Below, one piece after another: positions 49,627-57,334 of a stretch of 57,334 bases of DNA. The notes under the pieces are model-generated. The model saw only the letters and a program-made list of their open reading frames with translations. It did no database searches and was not told where the DNA came from. A program made the position numbers and the translations under genes. The stretch lies in NCBI GenBank assembly GCA_021787395.1, contig JAJYLZ010000019.1, positions 1 through 57,334 of the forward strand, given 5' to 3'. Source of the DNA: Chloroflexota bacterium. GTDB lineage: Bacteria; Chloroflexota; Limnocylindria; Limnocylindrales; CSP1-4. The stretch's first letter is position 1. Each line of letters begins with the position of its first letter.

Positions 49627-51366
49627 CTACACCGATTGCGGGCGAGTCCCGAGTGTGACCGTGACGCTGATCGTCTGCCCGTTGCGCAGGATGCTCAGCG
49701 TCGTCTGCTGGCCGGGGTTGAGCTGGCCGAGCAGCAGGTCCAGGGTGTGCGTGGCGTCGAGCTTGGTGCCGTTGACCGCGGTGATGATGTCGCCTGCGGC
49801 GAGGCCGGCCTTCTGGGCCGGGCCGCCGGCCACGATCGAGGCGCTGCTGCCCGTGGCGCCGCCGTTGCCGTTGGCGCTGCCGCCGTTGCCGTTGGCGTAC
49901 GGGTTGGTCCCGTTGCCGAACGGGTTCGTGCCGTTCCCGTACGGGTTGGTGCCGCTGCTGCCGGACCCGGCCTGCAGCTGCGCCTGCTCCTGGGCGGCGG
50001 TCGGGATCAGCGCCCCGCTCGAGACGGGGAGGTTGAGCGACTGCTGGAGGGTCGGGTCGATCGTCTGGAACCGCACGCCGAGCCATGCCCGGGCCAGCGG
50101 CTGGCCGGCCGACGCCTGGGCGAGCAGCGGGCGGGCGATGTCGATCGGGATGGCGAAGCCGATGTTCTGGGCGTTGGACGAGATGGCGGTGTTGATGCCG
50201 ATCACGTTCCCGCCGGCGTCGAGCAGCGGGCCGCCGCTGTTGCCGGGGTTGATGGGCGTGTCGGTCTGGATCAGGTTGTCGAGCGTCTCGCCCTCGACGG
50301 CGATCTGCCGGCCGAGCGCGGACACGATGCCGCTGGTCACCGAGTTGGTCAGGTCGCCGAGCGGGCTGCCGATGGCGATGGTCTGCTGGCCGACCTGGAT
50401 GTTGGCGGACGTGCCGATCGGCGCCGTGGGCAGGCCCGAGGCGCCCTCGATCTTGACGATGGCGAGATCGGTCAGGGTGTCGATCCCGTAGATCGAGGCG
50501 TTGAACGTCCGGCCGTCCTTGAGGGTCACCGTGAGCTTGCTCGGGTTGCCCGCGACCACGTGGTGGTTGGTCAGGACCAGGCCGTTGGCGTCGAAGATCA
50601 CGCCGGAGCCCACGTCCTGGCCGGTGCTGCTCATCCCGGTGACGGGGTCGGTGGAGGTGGCGCCGTAGGCGGTGATGGTCACGACGGCCGGGCCGACCGC
50701 CTTGACGATGTCGGGGATGGACGCCTGGCCGTTGGCCGGCAGCGGATTGGCCGGGGTCAGGCTGGGGGCCTGCCCGCTCGGTGCGGTCGCGCCCGAGGCG
50801 CCGCTCGACGGCTGGGCGGCGGTCAGCTGGTTCGCCTGAGCCGTGGGCGCCGGGTGCGTGGCCTCGACGGCCACGTAGGTCGTCCCGGCGGTCAGGACGG
50901 CCGTGGCGACGATCGCGGCGGCCAGGACCATCGGCGTCACGCCGCGGTGGATCCTCGCCTGCGGTGCGTGCGGGGGCGTGGGCGGCAGCGACGCCCAGTC
51001 GGCCGCGGCAGGCGGTACGACCGGGGGCACGGACGCGGCGGGCGACGCCCAGGGCGACGTCGGGGCGGGCGGCACGGCCGGGGGCCGGGTCCAGGCGGCC
51101 GCCGGATCCGCGGCCGGGGCGGAGGGCGCGGGCGGGGTCGCCGTGCCCCAGCCGGGCTGAGGCGCCGCGGGGGTCGGGCCCTGGGCCCAGGCCGGGGGCT
51201 GGGCGCCTCCGGGCTGCGGGAGCGCCGGCACGGGCGCGGCCCCTGACGGAGCCGGCGTCACCGCGGGGAAGGCGGGCTGGGTGGCGTCGTTCGGCTGGGC
51301 GGCCGGGCCGGCCGGGGGCAGCGGCGGCGGGAGGATGGGATCGGGGCGGTTCATGTCGCTGGTCAT
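49627..51366 (-). CDS. HtrA/DegP-type serine protease with PDZ domain
   Basis: 579 residues. A 135-residue Pro/Ala-rich cytoplasmic part comes first, then one membrane anchor (MVLAAAIVATAVLTAGTTYVAV), a linker and the trypsin-like domain with triad His269 (VLTNHHVVAG), Asp300 (TLTDLAIVKI) and Ser377 (NPGNSGGPLLD). The C-terminal PDZ domain (from about 450) is split by a low-complexity insert built from NPYGNGT units before it resumes at AGGPAQKAGLAAGDIITAVNG. It is an envelope quality-control protease. Start ATG 51366; ATG 51354 is possible. It is divergent from the ArsA gene. Confidence 0.93.
   Translation of the reverse strand: MTSDMNRPDPILPPPLPPAGPAAQPNDATQPAFPAVTPAPSGAAPVPALPQPGGAQPPAWAQGPTPAAPQPGWGTATPPAPSAPAADPAAAWTRPPAVPPAPTSPWASPAASVPPVVPPAAADWASLPPTPPHAPQARIHRGVTPMVLAAAIVATAVLTAGTTYVAVEATHPAPTAQANQLTAAQPSSGASGATAPSGQAPSLTPANPLPANGQASIPDIVKAVGPAVVTITAYGATSTDPVTGMSSTGQDVGSGVIFDANGLVLTNHHVVAGNPSKLTVTLKDGRTFNASIYGIDTLTDLAIVKIEGASGLPTAPIGTSANIQVGQQTIAIGSPLGDLTNSVTSGIVSALGRQIAVEGETLDNLIQTDTPINPGNSGGPLLDAGGNVIGINTAISSNAQNIGFAIPIDIARPLLAQASAGQPLARAWLGVRFQTIDPTLQQSLNLPVSSGALIPTAAQEQAQLQAGSGSSGTNPYGNGTNPFGNGTNPYANGNGGSANGNGGATGSSASIVAGGPAQKAGLAAGDIITAVNGTKLDATHTLDLLLGQLNPGQQTTLSILRNGQTISVTVTLGTRPQSV
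49861..49953 (-). repeat. In-gene repeat encoding GTNP(Y/F)(G/A)NG units
   Basis: Three 24-bp units encode GTNPYGNG, GTNPFGNG and TNPYANG, followed by two related NGNGGSANGNGG units. They form a flexible insert within the PDZ domain of the HtrA protease. The repeat can expand or contract in frame. Confidence 0.75.
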
Positions 51367-51583
51367 CTGGTACCTGTGGTGCGGACGCTTCCGGGCTCGT
51401 GGCCGTGGGGCGGCTCGACGCCCTGGTTCACCAATGCCGCAAGTTCAGCGTCTCCTGATTGGGGTTCGCTGAGAGCCCGCTCCCGGACGTCGATCCTTGC
51501 GATTTCTTGATCGGACCCCCGGTTGTCGATTAAGGCGCCGACACCGGCCCGGCCGGCCGCGGGCCCGTTTGGCGCGGGCGCGC

Positions 51584-51589
51584 TACCGT
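51584..51589 (+). promoter_or_regulatory. -10-like TACCGT for a leaderless ArsA start
   Basis: TACCGT lies 6 nt before the ATG at 51596, and there is no ribosome-binding site in between, so the mRNA would begin at or near the start codon. A further AT-rich patch (51500-51535, with TTGATC and GATTAA) in the divergent gap may serve either gene. Confidence 0.4.
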
Positions 51590-51595
51590 GGGCCC

Positions 51596-52795
51596 ATGAC
51601 CCGCATCGTCGTCTACACAGGGAAGGGCGGCGTCGGCAAGACCAGCGTCGCCGCGGCCACCGCGCTGCTGGCCGCCGAACGCGGCTACCGCACGATCGTG
51701 CTCTCTACGGACGCCGCCCACAGCCTGGGCGACTCGTTCGACCGCCGGCTGGGGCCCGAGCCCACCGAGATCGGGCCCAACCTGTGGGGCCAGGAGTCCG
51801 AGGTCTTCCACAACATCGACAAGTACTGGGGCACGATCCAGGAGTACGTGTCCAGCCTGCTCCGGTGGCGCGGCCTCGACGACGTGCTGGCCGAGGAGAT
51901 GAGCGTCCTGCCCGGCATGGACGAGCTGGCCAGCCTGCTCTGGATCGCCGAGCACCACGACTCCGGGAAGTACGACCTGATCGTGGTGGACGCGGCCCCC
52001 ACCGGCGAGACGCTGCGGCTGCTCAGCCTGCCCGAGGCTGGCCGCTGGTGGCTGGACCGCATCTACCCGATCCAGCGCAAGATCGCGGCCGTCACCGGTC
52101 CGATCCTGGGCCGGGTGACCGGCATGCCAACCCCCAAGTCGGACGTCTACGACGCCGGCGAGCAGCTGTTCGGGCGGCTCGAGCACATGCACGACCTGCT
52201 CGCCGACCCGGAGCTGACCTCGGTGCGCATCGTGCTCAACCTCGAGCGCATGGTCATCAAGGAGGCGCAGCGCTCGTTCACCTACTTCCACCTCTACGGC
52301 TACCCGACCGACCTGGTGGTGTGCAACCGGGTGCTGCCGCCGGACGCCGGCGCCTACTTCGGCGCCTGGCGGGAGGCCCAGCAGCGCTACCGCCCGCTGG
52401 TCGAGGAGTCGTTCGCGCCGGTGCCGGTCCGCGACGCCCCGTTCTTCGACGAGGAGGTGGTCGGCGACCGGATGCTCCGGACCCTCGGCCGGGCCGTGTT
52501 CGGCGAGGACGACCCGGTGGCCTTCTACTACCGCGGCCGCCCGTACACGGTCCGGCGCGAGGGGGAGCGGTTCGTCCTCGAGCTCGAGCTCCCGTTCACG
52601 TCCAGGGAGGAGGTGCGGCTGTCGCGGTTCGCGGACGAGCTGGTCATCGCCGTCGGGTCGTGGCGGCGCAACCTCATCCTGCCGCGCATCCTGGTGGACG
52701 CCGAGACGATCGGCGGCGGCTTCCATGACGACATCCTGCGGATCGAGTTCGCGGCGGCCGGCGCGGCCGGGGCGCTGCAGAAGGGAGCGAGCTGA
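51596..52795 (+). CDS. ArsA/GET3-like ATPase with HSP20-like C-terminus
   Basis: 399 residues, one ATPase unit. YTGKGGVGKTSVAAATALLAAERG is the deviant Walker A, followed by LSTDAAHSLGDSF (A'/switch I), VVDAAPTGETLRLLSLPE (switch II/Walker B) and VVCNRVLPPDAG (adenine site). From about residue 315 an alpha-crystallin-like strand set (VRREGERFVLELELPF, LSRFADELVIAVGSWRRNLILP) is fused, as in many bacterial ArsA relatives. No CxxC metal site, arsR or arsB is seen, so arsenite export is unlikely; a targeting or chaperone role as in GET3 is more plausible. It is followed two bases later by the coiled-coil gene. Confidence 0.9.
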   Translation: MTRIVVYTGKGGVGKTSVAAATALLAAERGYRTIVLSTDAAHSLGDSFDRRLGPEPTEIGPNLWGQESEVFHNIDKYWGTIQEYVSSLLRWRGLDDVLAEEMSVLPGMDELASLLWIAEHHDSGKYDLIVVDAAPTGETLRLLSLPEAGRWWLDRIYPIQRKIAAVTGPILGRVTGMPTPKSDVYDAGEQLFGRLEHMHDLLADPELTSVRIVLNLERMVIKEAQRSFTYFHLYGYPTDLVVCNRVLPPDAGAYFGAWREAQQRYRPLVEESFAPVPVRDAPFFDEEVVGDRMLRTLGRAVFGEDDPVAFYYRGRPYTVRREGERFVLELELPFTSREEVRLSRFADELVIAVGSWRRNLILPRILVDAETIGGGFHDDILRIEFAAAGAAGALQKGAS

Positions 52796-52797
52796 CC

Positions 52798-53124
52798 ATG
52801 GCTGGATCGGATCGCGAGGCGGAGCTGACCGCGCGCCTCGCCGCGCTCGAGGAGCGCCTGGCCGAGATGGAGGCGAGGGCCGCCGCGGCCGAGGCGCGGG
52901 CCCGCGACGCCGAGGCGCGCGGAGCCGGCAGCCCGATGGAGGCGATGGACGCCATGCTGTCCATGGTGCTGCCGGGCGAGGTCCGGGCCCACATGCGCGC
53001 CGCCCGCAAGGAGCAGCTGCTCGCGGTGCGGTCGATGGTGGACACGTGGATCGCCCGGGTGGACCGCACCGCCGAGGAGCCGCGGCGCCGGCGCCACGAG
53101 TCGATCCCCCTCGAGGACGCGTAG
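52798..53124 (+). CDS. Small coiled-coil protein partnered with ArsA
   Basis: 108 residues. Residues 5-42 are a Glu/Ala/Arg coiled coil (LTARLAALEERLAEMEARA), then a short conserved-looking region MEAMDAMLSMVLPGEVRAHMRAARKEQLLAVRSMVDTWI (described as a helical pair, residues 50-90) and a basic end. The pattern resembles the small proteins that often follow arsA in Chloroflexota genomes. The start is 2 bp after the ArsA stop, so the two are translated together. A dimerising partner or client-binding helix is plausible; function unknown. Confidence 0.75.
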   Translation: MAGSDREAELTARLAALEERLAEMEARAAAAEARARDAEARGAGSPMEAMDAMLSMVLPGEVRAHMRAARKEQLLAVRSMVDTWIARVDRTAEEPRRRRHESIPLEDA

Positions 53125-53241
53125 CGCGGGCGGAGCGGCCCGGACGGCGCGTCCAGCGCATCGGCCGGCCGGCGCGTTCAGTTCAGCGGCTGTCCTGGCG
53201 CGTGGCCAGGCGGCCGGCCGCGCCTGCTGGCCGCGCCCAGG

Positions 53242-53419
53242 CAGATGTCGCGCGCCCTGACAGATGTCCCCCGGGAGGGCGCTATCCGGCAGATGGCGCC
53301 GTGGCGCGGCGTCAGGCCGGCGAATCCGCAACCTTCGAGGCTCTAGCGTTCCTCCCGGGGGCACCTGAGAGGCAAGACTTGGACCGCCGATCCTAATGCC
53401 CTCCGGGGGGACATCTGAG
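53242..53419. repeat. Cluster of inverted/direct CAGATGTCCCCC motifs, probable decayed IS or MITE ends
   Basis: The 341-bp gap 53125-53465 has no gene. It holds CTGACAGATGTCCCCCGGGAGGG at 53257-53279 (plus), and the same motif on the minus strand at 53350-53371 (CAGGTGCCCCCGGGAGGA core) and 53399-53419 (CAGATGTCCCCCCGGAGGG core, 18 of 19 matches). A further CAGATGTC half-motif at 53242-53249 precedes the first copy by 19 bp. Multiple motif copies at both ends are typical of IS21/IS481-like transposon ends; no transposase remains between them. Confidence 0.6.
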
Positions 53420-53465
53420 GCACCGACACGGTTCGACCGCCTCCGCTGTCGGGCTGGGGGGGCGC

Positions 53466-54875
53466 TCAGCGGCCCGCCGCCTGGTAGGCGCGGCCCAGCG
53501 CGAGCACCTCCAGGTCGTGGCGTGGCCTGCCCAGCACCTGGATCCCGGCCGGCAGCCCGTCCGGGCTGCGCCCCGCCGGGACCGCGAGGGCCGGCAGCCC
53601 GGCCAGCGACGCGTAGATGGTCACCTCCATCCAGCGGTGGTAGGTGTCCATCGAGCGGCCGCCCACGTCGGCCGGCCAGTGGAGCTCGGCCGGGAACGGG
53701 AAGACCTGGGCGCTGGGCAGCACCAGGACGTCGAAGCGGTCGAACAGCGAGAGCAGGCCGCGGAAGACCTCGGCGCGCCGGCCGAGCGCGGCCCACGCCT
53801 GCTCGCCGCTGACCCGCAGCCCGCGCTCCACCTCCCAGCGCGCCTCGGGCTTCATGAGCAGCTGGAGGGCCGGGTCGCGGAACGGCCCGGCGAGCCCGCC
53901 GGCGACCTGCCAGCTGCGGAGCGTGGTCCAGGCGTCCCAGGCCAGCCCGGGCGCGAACGGCAGGGCGGCGGGCTCGACCCGGCAGCCGATCCCCTCCATC
54001 CGGCGGAGCCCCGCCTCGCACGCCTCCAGCAGTCCCGGATCGGTCGCCAGGTACCCGCCGAGGTCGCCGAGCCAGCCGACGCGGCGGCCGAACGGGCGCC
54101 CGTCCAGCGGCTGGGCGAACACGTCGCCGGGCTCGTCGAGGGACAGCGGGGACGCCGGGTCCGGCCCGGCCTGGACCGACAGGAGGAACGCCGCGTCGTC
54201 CACGGTGCGGCCCATCGGACCCGCCGTGGAGAGGTCCTCGAGGAACCCCGCGTCTGGTGCCCCCGTCGGGACGCGGCCCGGCGTCGGGCGGAAGCCCACC
54301 ACCTCGTTGAACGCCGCGGGGTTCCGCAGGGAGCCCATGCTGTCGCTGCCGTCGGCCACGGGCTGCATCCCCAGCGCGACGCTCACGGCCGCCCCGCCGC
54401 TCGAGCCCCCCGCCGCCAGGCGCGGGTCGAGCGCGTTGCGCGTGACGCCGAACAGCGGGTTGTAGCTCTGCGATCCGTAGCCCAGCTCGGCCACGTTGGT
54501 CTTGCCGATCACGATCGCCCCGGCGCCCCGCATCCGCGCGGCCAGCAGGGCGTCGCGGTCCGGCACCCCGTCGAACAGCGGGGAGCCCCGCGTCGTCCGG
54601 ACCCCGGCCGTGTCCACGAGGTCCTTCACCGCCAGCGGGAAGCCGTGGAGGCGCCCCCGATCCTGGCCCCGCGCCAGCGCCGCGTCGGCGCCGTCCGCCT
54701 CGGCCAGCAGTGCGTCCGCCGGGCGCAGGCTCACGATCGCGTTGTGGACGGGGTTGAGCGCGCCGATCCGGGCGAGGTGGGCGTCCATGACCTCGCGGCA
54801 CGACACCTCGCGGGCGTGGATCCGCCGGGAGAGCTCGCGGGCGGGCAGCGAGGCGATCGGGTCGTCGGGCGGCAT
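53466..54875 (-). CDS. Amidase (amidase-signature family)
   Basis: 469 residues. The Ser-cisSer-Lys triad is visible: Lys84 (FPLAVKDLVDTAG), cis-Ser158 (RLAAGGSSGGAAVSVALGM) and nucleophile Ser182 (DGSDSMGSLRNPAAF). The opening PARELSRRIHAREVSCREVMDAHLARI and the ending IQVLGRPRHDLEVLALGRAYQ are typical of GatA-like and AtzF-like amidases. No gatB or gatC is present, so it is a stand-alone amidase with unknown substrate. ATG 54875 gives a normal N-terminus; a TAGGCT element on this strand at 54926-54931 may be its -10. It is divergent from the GH1 gene. Confidence 0.92.
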   Translation of the reverse strand: MPPDDPIASLPARELSRRIHAREVSCREVMDAHLARIGALNPVHNAIVSLRPADALLAEADGADAALARGQDRGRLHGFPLAVKDLVDTAGVRTTRGSPLFDGVPDRDALLAARMRGAGAIVIGKTNVAELGYGSQSYNPLFGVTRNALDPRLAAGGSSGGAAVSVALGMQPVADGSDSMGSLRNPAAFNEVVGFRPTPGRVPTGAPDAGFLEDLSTAGPMGRTVDDAAFLLSVQAGPDPASPLSLDEPGDVFAQPLDGRPFGRRVGWLGDLGGYLATDPGLLEACEAGLRRMEGIGCRVEPAALPFAPGLAWDAWTTLRSWQVAGGLAGPFRDPALQLLMKPEARWEVERGLRVSGEQAWAALGRRAEVFRGLLSLFDRFDVLVLPSAQVFPFPAELHWPADVGGRSMDTYHRWMEVTIYASLAGLPALAVPAGRSPDGLPAGIQVLGRPRHDLEVLALGRAYQAAGR

Positions 54876-55023
54876 GGGGGCCGGTGCTCCGTGGGTCGTG
54901 GCTGGCGATCGGATTGGGTCCGCCAAGCCTAGCGGCGCGCCGGGTGGGCGGCTGGCTATGCTGGCGGCGCGCGGCCGGCGGGCGAGCGGCCGTCCCGCGC
55001 GCTGCGGCGCAGGGCAGGACGCG

Positions 55024-56301
55024 ATGGCCGAGCTGGTGTTCCCCGACGGCTTCCTGTGGGGCGCCGCGACCGCGGCCCACCAGGTCGAGGGCGACAACGA
55101 CGGGTCCGACTGGTGGGACTGGGAGCGCCGCCCGGGCACGCCCTGCGTCGATCGCAGCGACCTCGCCTGCGACCACTACCGACGCTACCCCGAGGACGTG
55201 GCGCTGCTGGCCTCGCTGGGGCTGAACGCGTACCGGTACTCCGTGGAGTGGGCGCGCGTGGAGCCCGAGGCCGGGCGCTTCGACGAGGGGCAGCTCGACC
55301 ACTACCGCGCGGTCACGGACGCGGTCGTGGCGGCGGGGATGACGCCCGTCGTCACGCTGAACCACTTCTCGCTGCCGCGCTGGGCGGCTGCCCGGGGAGG
55401 CTGGCTGTGGAGCGAGACGCCCGCTCGGCTCGCCCGCTACGCCGAGCGGGTGGTGCGCGCGCTGGGCGACCGCGTCACCTGGTGGTGCACGATCAACGAG
55501 CCCGGCAGCGTCGCCTTCGGCGGGTACGTGGGGGCGCTCAACTTCCCGCCCGGGCGCACCGACCTCAGGTCCTGGGAGCGCGCGACCGCCGGCCTCATCG
55601 AGGGCCATCGGCTGGCGCTGCTGGCGGTCCGGTCCGCCAGCCCGACCGCCCGGGCCGGGATGACGCACCAGCTGCTCGAGTGGGCGTCCGATGCGCGCGG
55701 CCGGCCGTTCGTCGAGTGGATGCGCCGGCGGAACGAGGACGTGTTCCTCGAGGCCGCGGCCGACGACGATTTCGTGGGCGTGCAGACGTACACCCGGGTG
55801 ACCGTCCGCTTCAACCCGGTGGCGGCCACCGCGCTGCGGCTGGCGCTGCGGGTGCCGCCGCTCGCCGCCCGGGTGCTGCCGCCGGTGGTCCGTCGCGCGG
55901 CCGCGAGCCCGACGCCTCCCCTGCCGCCCGGGGCGCGCCGGACCCAGATGGGGTACGAGCTGCGGCCGGAGGCCCTGGCCGCCACGGTGCGCCGCGTGGC
56001 CCGGCTGCTGCCCGGCAAGGACATCCTGGTGACCGAGCACGGCATCGCCACCGCCGACGACGCCGACCGGATCGCGTTCATCGATGCCGGCCTGCGGGCG
56101 CTCCACGCGGAGATCGCCGCCGGGGCGCCCGTACGCGGCTACATCCACTGGAGCGCCCTCGACAACTTCGAGTGGGCCTACGGCTACCGGATGCAGTTCG
56201 GCCTGGTCGCCGTCGACCGGGCCACGCAGGCCCGCACCGTCCGGCCGTCCGCGCGACACCTGGGCGCGATCGCCCGGGCGAACCGCCTGCCGGACGCCTG
56301 A
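55024..56301 (+). CDS. Family 1 glycoside hydrolase (beta-glucosidase type)
   Basis: 425 residues of the GH1 (beta/alpha)8 barrel. FPDGFLWGAATAAHQVEGDN is the standard opening, RYSVEWARVEPEAGRFDE follows, acid/base Glu159 is in CTINEPGS and nucleophile Glu338 in LVTEHGIAT (usual form TENG). The C-terminal YIHWSALDNFEWAYGYRMQFGL is a hallmark. No signal peptide, so it works in the cytoplasm on imported beta-glucosides or related sugars. ATG 55024 has AGGA upstream; TATGCT at 54957-54962 may be a -10. There is no sugar transporter beside it. Confidence 0.93.
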   Translation: MAELVFPDGFLWGAATAAHQVEGDNDGSDWWDWERRPGTPCVDRSDLACDHYRRYPEDVALLASLGLNAYRYSVEWARVEPEAGRFDEGQLDHYRAVTDAVVAAGMTPVVTLNHFSLPRWAAARGGWLWSETPARLARYAERVVRALGDRVTWWCTINEPGSVAFGGYVGALNFPPGRTDLRSWERATAGLIEGHRLALLAVRSASPTARAGMTHQLLEWASDARGRPFVEWMRRRNEDVFLEAAADDDFVGVQTYTRVTVRFNPVAATALRLALRVPPLAARVLPPVVRRAAASPTPPLPPGARRTQMGYELRPEALAATVRRVARLLPGKDILVTEHGIATADDADRIAFIDAGLRALHAEIAAGAPVRGYIHWSALDNFEWAYGYRMQFGLVAVDRATQARTVRPSARHLGAIARANRLPDA

Positions 56302-56326
56302 GCGGCCCGAGCCCCGCGGCGCGCCG

Positions 56327-57334
56327 CTACGGAAGGGCCACCGTCCTCGCCCCGCCGACATGGCGGTAGCGCTCCGGGTGGCAGGTCAGCACGATGACCT
56401 GGCAGGACGCCCCGGCGAGCGACAGGACCGCCCCCATCGCCTCCAGACGGCGCGGGTCGGAGAAGCCGAGGGCGTCGTCGAGCATCACGGGCACGCCGCC
56501 GTCCTGGGCGACCAGCATCGCGCCCGCCAGGCGCACCAGCACGCCCAGCTGCTCCCGGGCGCCGATGCTGAGGCTCTCGTAGGGGACCGTGCGCCCCTCG
56601 AGCGTGCGGCTGCGGACCCGGAGGTCCTCGCCCACGTCCAGCGCCAGCGAGGGCCCGAACACCACGCGCCCAAGCGCGGTCAGCGTGTCGCGCAGCGGCC
56701 CGACGTAGGCCAGGTGCGCCGCGTCGCGGGCGATCTTGAGCGCCTCGAAGAGGGTCTTGCGGGCCTCGGCCCGCTGGGTCCAGCGGGCCAGCTCTCCGGC
56801 TGCGGCGTCCCTCGCCGACAGCGCTGCGTCGCGTCGCTCGCCGAGGCCGTCCTCGCCGTGGTCGCGGAGTCTCGCCCGGACCTCGGCCTGGGCGATCTCG
56901 ACGTCCCGCAGCCGGCTCGCGAGCCCGTCCAGGACCTGCCGTGCGTTGTCGAGCAGCGTCCGGGCCACGTCGGGCCCCGCCCCGTCGAGCGCCGCCCGGG
57001 CGGCGGCCGTGGCCGAGATCGCCGCCTCCTGCACGGCGACGGAGCGCGCCAGCGCGTCGGCCAGGGCGTCGTCCGGCGTGGCCGCCCGGGCTGCCGCGAG
57101 CGCCGACTCGCGAGCGGCCACGTCCCGCTCGGCCAGGTCGAGGCGGACGGCGGCCTCGCGAGCCGCAACCTCGCGCGCCGTGAGCTGCTCGCGGGCGGCG
57201 CGGTCCTCGGCCTCGGCCGCAGCCTCGGCGGTGCGGGCGGCGTCGGCCGAGCGCTCGGCGGCATCGGCGGCCGCCGCGGCCGCCTCCTCGTCGGCCGGCA
57301 CGGGCGCCTCCGCGGCTCGCGTGTCGAGGTAGCC
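56327..57334 (-). CDS. Rad50/YhaN-like ATPase, C-terminal part (runs off the window)
   Basis: The frame is open to the last base, so the N-terminal part with Walker A lies outside. What is visible is a long Ala/Arg/Glu-rich coiled coil (first 200 residues) and the C-terminal ATPase lobe: ESLSIGAREQLGVLVRLAGAM (ABC signature, S-x-G-x-R-E-Q), VPVMLDDALGFSDPRRLEAMG (Walker B with D-D) and VIVLTCHPERY. The C-lobe fits YhaN-type SMC-like ATPases that pair with a YhaO/SbcD nuclease, or a Rad50/RecF-type protein. Likely DNA-end processing or repair. Confidence 0.83.
   Translation of the reverse strand, partial: GYLDTRAAEAPVPADEEAAAAAADAAERSADAARTAEAAAEAEDRAAREQLTAREVAAREAAVRLDLAERDVAARESALAAARAATPDDALADALARSVAVQEAAISATAAARAALDGAGPDVARTLLDNARQVLDGLASRLRDVEIAQAEVRARLRDHGEDGLGERRDAALSARDAAAGELARWTQRAEARKTLFEALKIARDAAHLAYVGPLRDTLTALGRVVFGPSLALDVGEDLRVRSRTLEGRTVPYESLSIGAREQLGVLVRLAGAMLVAQDGGVPVMLDDALGFSDPRRLEAMGAVLSLAGASCQVIVLTCHPERYRHVGGARTVALP

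Noticed and set aside
51596-52795. Arsenite-efflux ATPase
   Set aside because: It is a single ATPase unit with an HSP20-like end, has no visible metal-binding cysteines and no ars genes beside it.

Overview
This 57.3-kb stretch is very GC-rich, densely coded chromosomal DNA. The style of the genes (many ATGA/GTGA overlaps, frequent GTG starts, GAF-rich hybrid kinases, GTP-type PEPCK, baeRF, DUF1684, ArsA followed by a coiled-coil protein) suggests a soil or freshwater Chloroflexota bacterium, perhaps of the Limnocylindria/Ellin6529 kind. That placement is an inference from protein style; a high-GC actinobacterium is the main alternative. I saw no rRNA, tRNA, CRISPR array, prophage or intact transposase.

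Layout. 54-8660 (minus) is one tightly overlapped operon: a MinD/ParA-like ATPase, an APC-type permease with extra soluble domains, a 1501-residue hybrid histidine kinase with four GAF and two PAS domains, a stand-alone HPt protein and a response regulator with no DNA-binding domain. 8865-13736 holds a DMT exporter, a Mut7-C RNase, an LPG-synthase-like flippase, an Mth938-like protein and a baeRF-family protein. 13896-20267 (minus) holds an M23 peptidase, the PTS-type dihydroxyacetone kinase dhaK-dhaL-dhaM, a yeast-type cytosine deaminase and katG. 20528-26876 holds a flavodoxin, a small Cys-containing orphan, an aldo/keto reductase, the NHEJ pair ku-ligD and a small membrane-anchored protein.

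27004-33016 is a methylamine/oxidoreductase zone: a covalent-flavin oxidase that may be coupled to a short leader peptide, then a divergent pair (MttB-like methyltransferase and dimethylglycine/sarcosine dehydrogenase) around a 577-bp intergenic region with paired palindromes, a hairpin and tandem repeats. At 33048-33594 two 5'-truncated gene remnants abut head to head, apparently the scar of a deleted sugar/glycogen locus. 33700-36334 is a four-gene membrane electron-transfer module (ferredoxin, NuoF-like flavoprotein, ferric-reductase-like cytochrome, exported protein). 36483-38194 pairs a class II aldolase with mtnA, as in the DHAP shunt for 5'-deoxynucleoside salvage. 38403-42783 has an OsmC protein, a DUF1684 protein, a secreted phosphoesterase and pckG. 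42957-53124 holds a cyclase-AAA-TPR regulator, an FAD oxidoreductase, a C39-like lipoprotein, a single-domain cNMP-binding protein, HtrA and an ArsA/coiled-coil pair. 53242-53419 looks like a decayed mobile-element end cluster. The window ends with an amidase, a GH1 glycosidase and the C-terminal part of a Rad50/YhaN-like ATPase.

The two candidates for poorly described systems are the MinD-permease-phosphorelay operon and the ferredoxin/NuoF/ferric-reductase module. Functions come from motif recognition by eye; no database search was possible.
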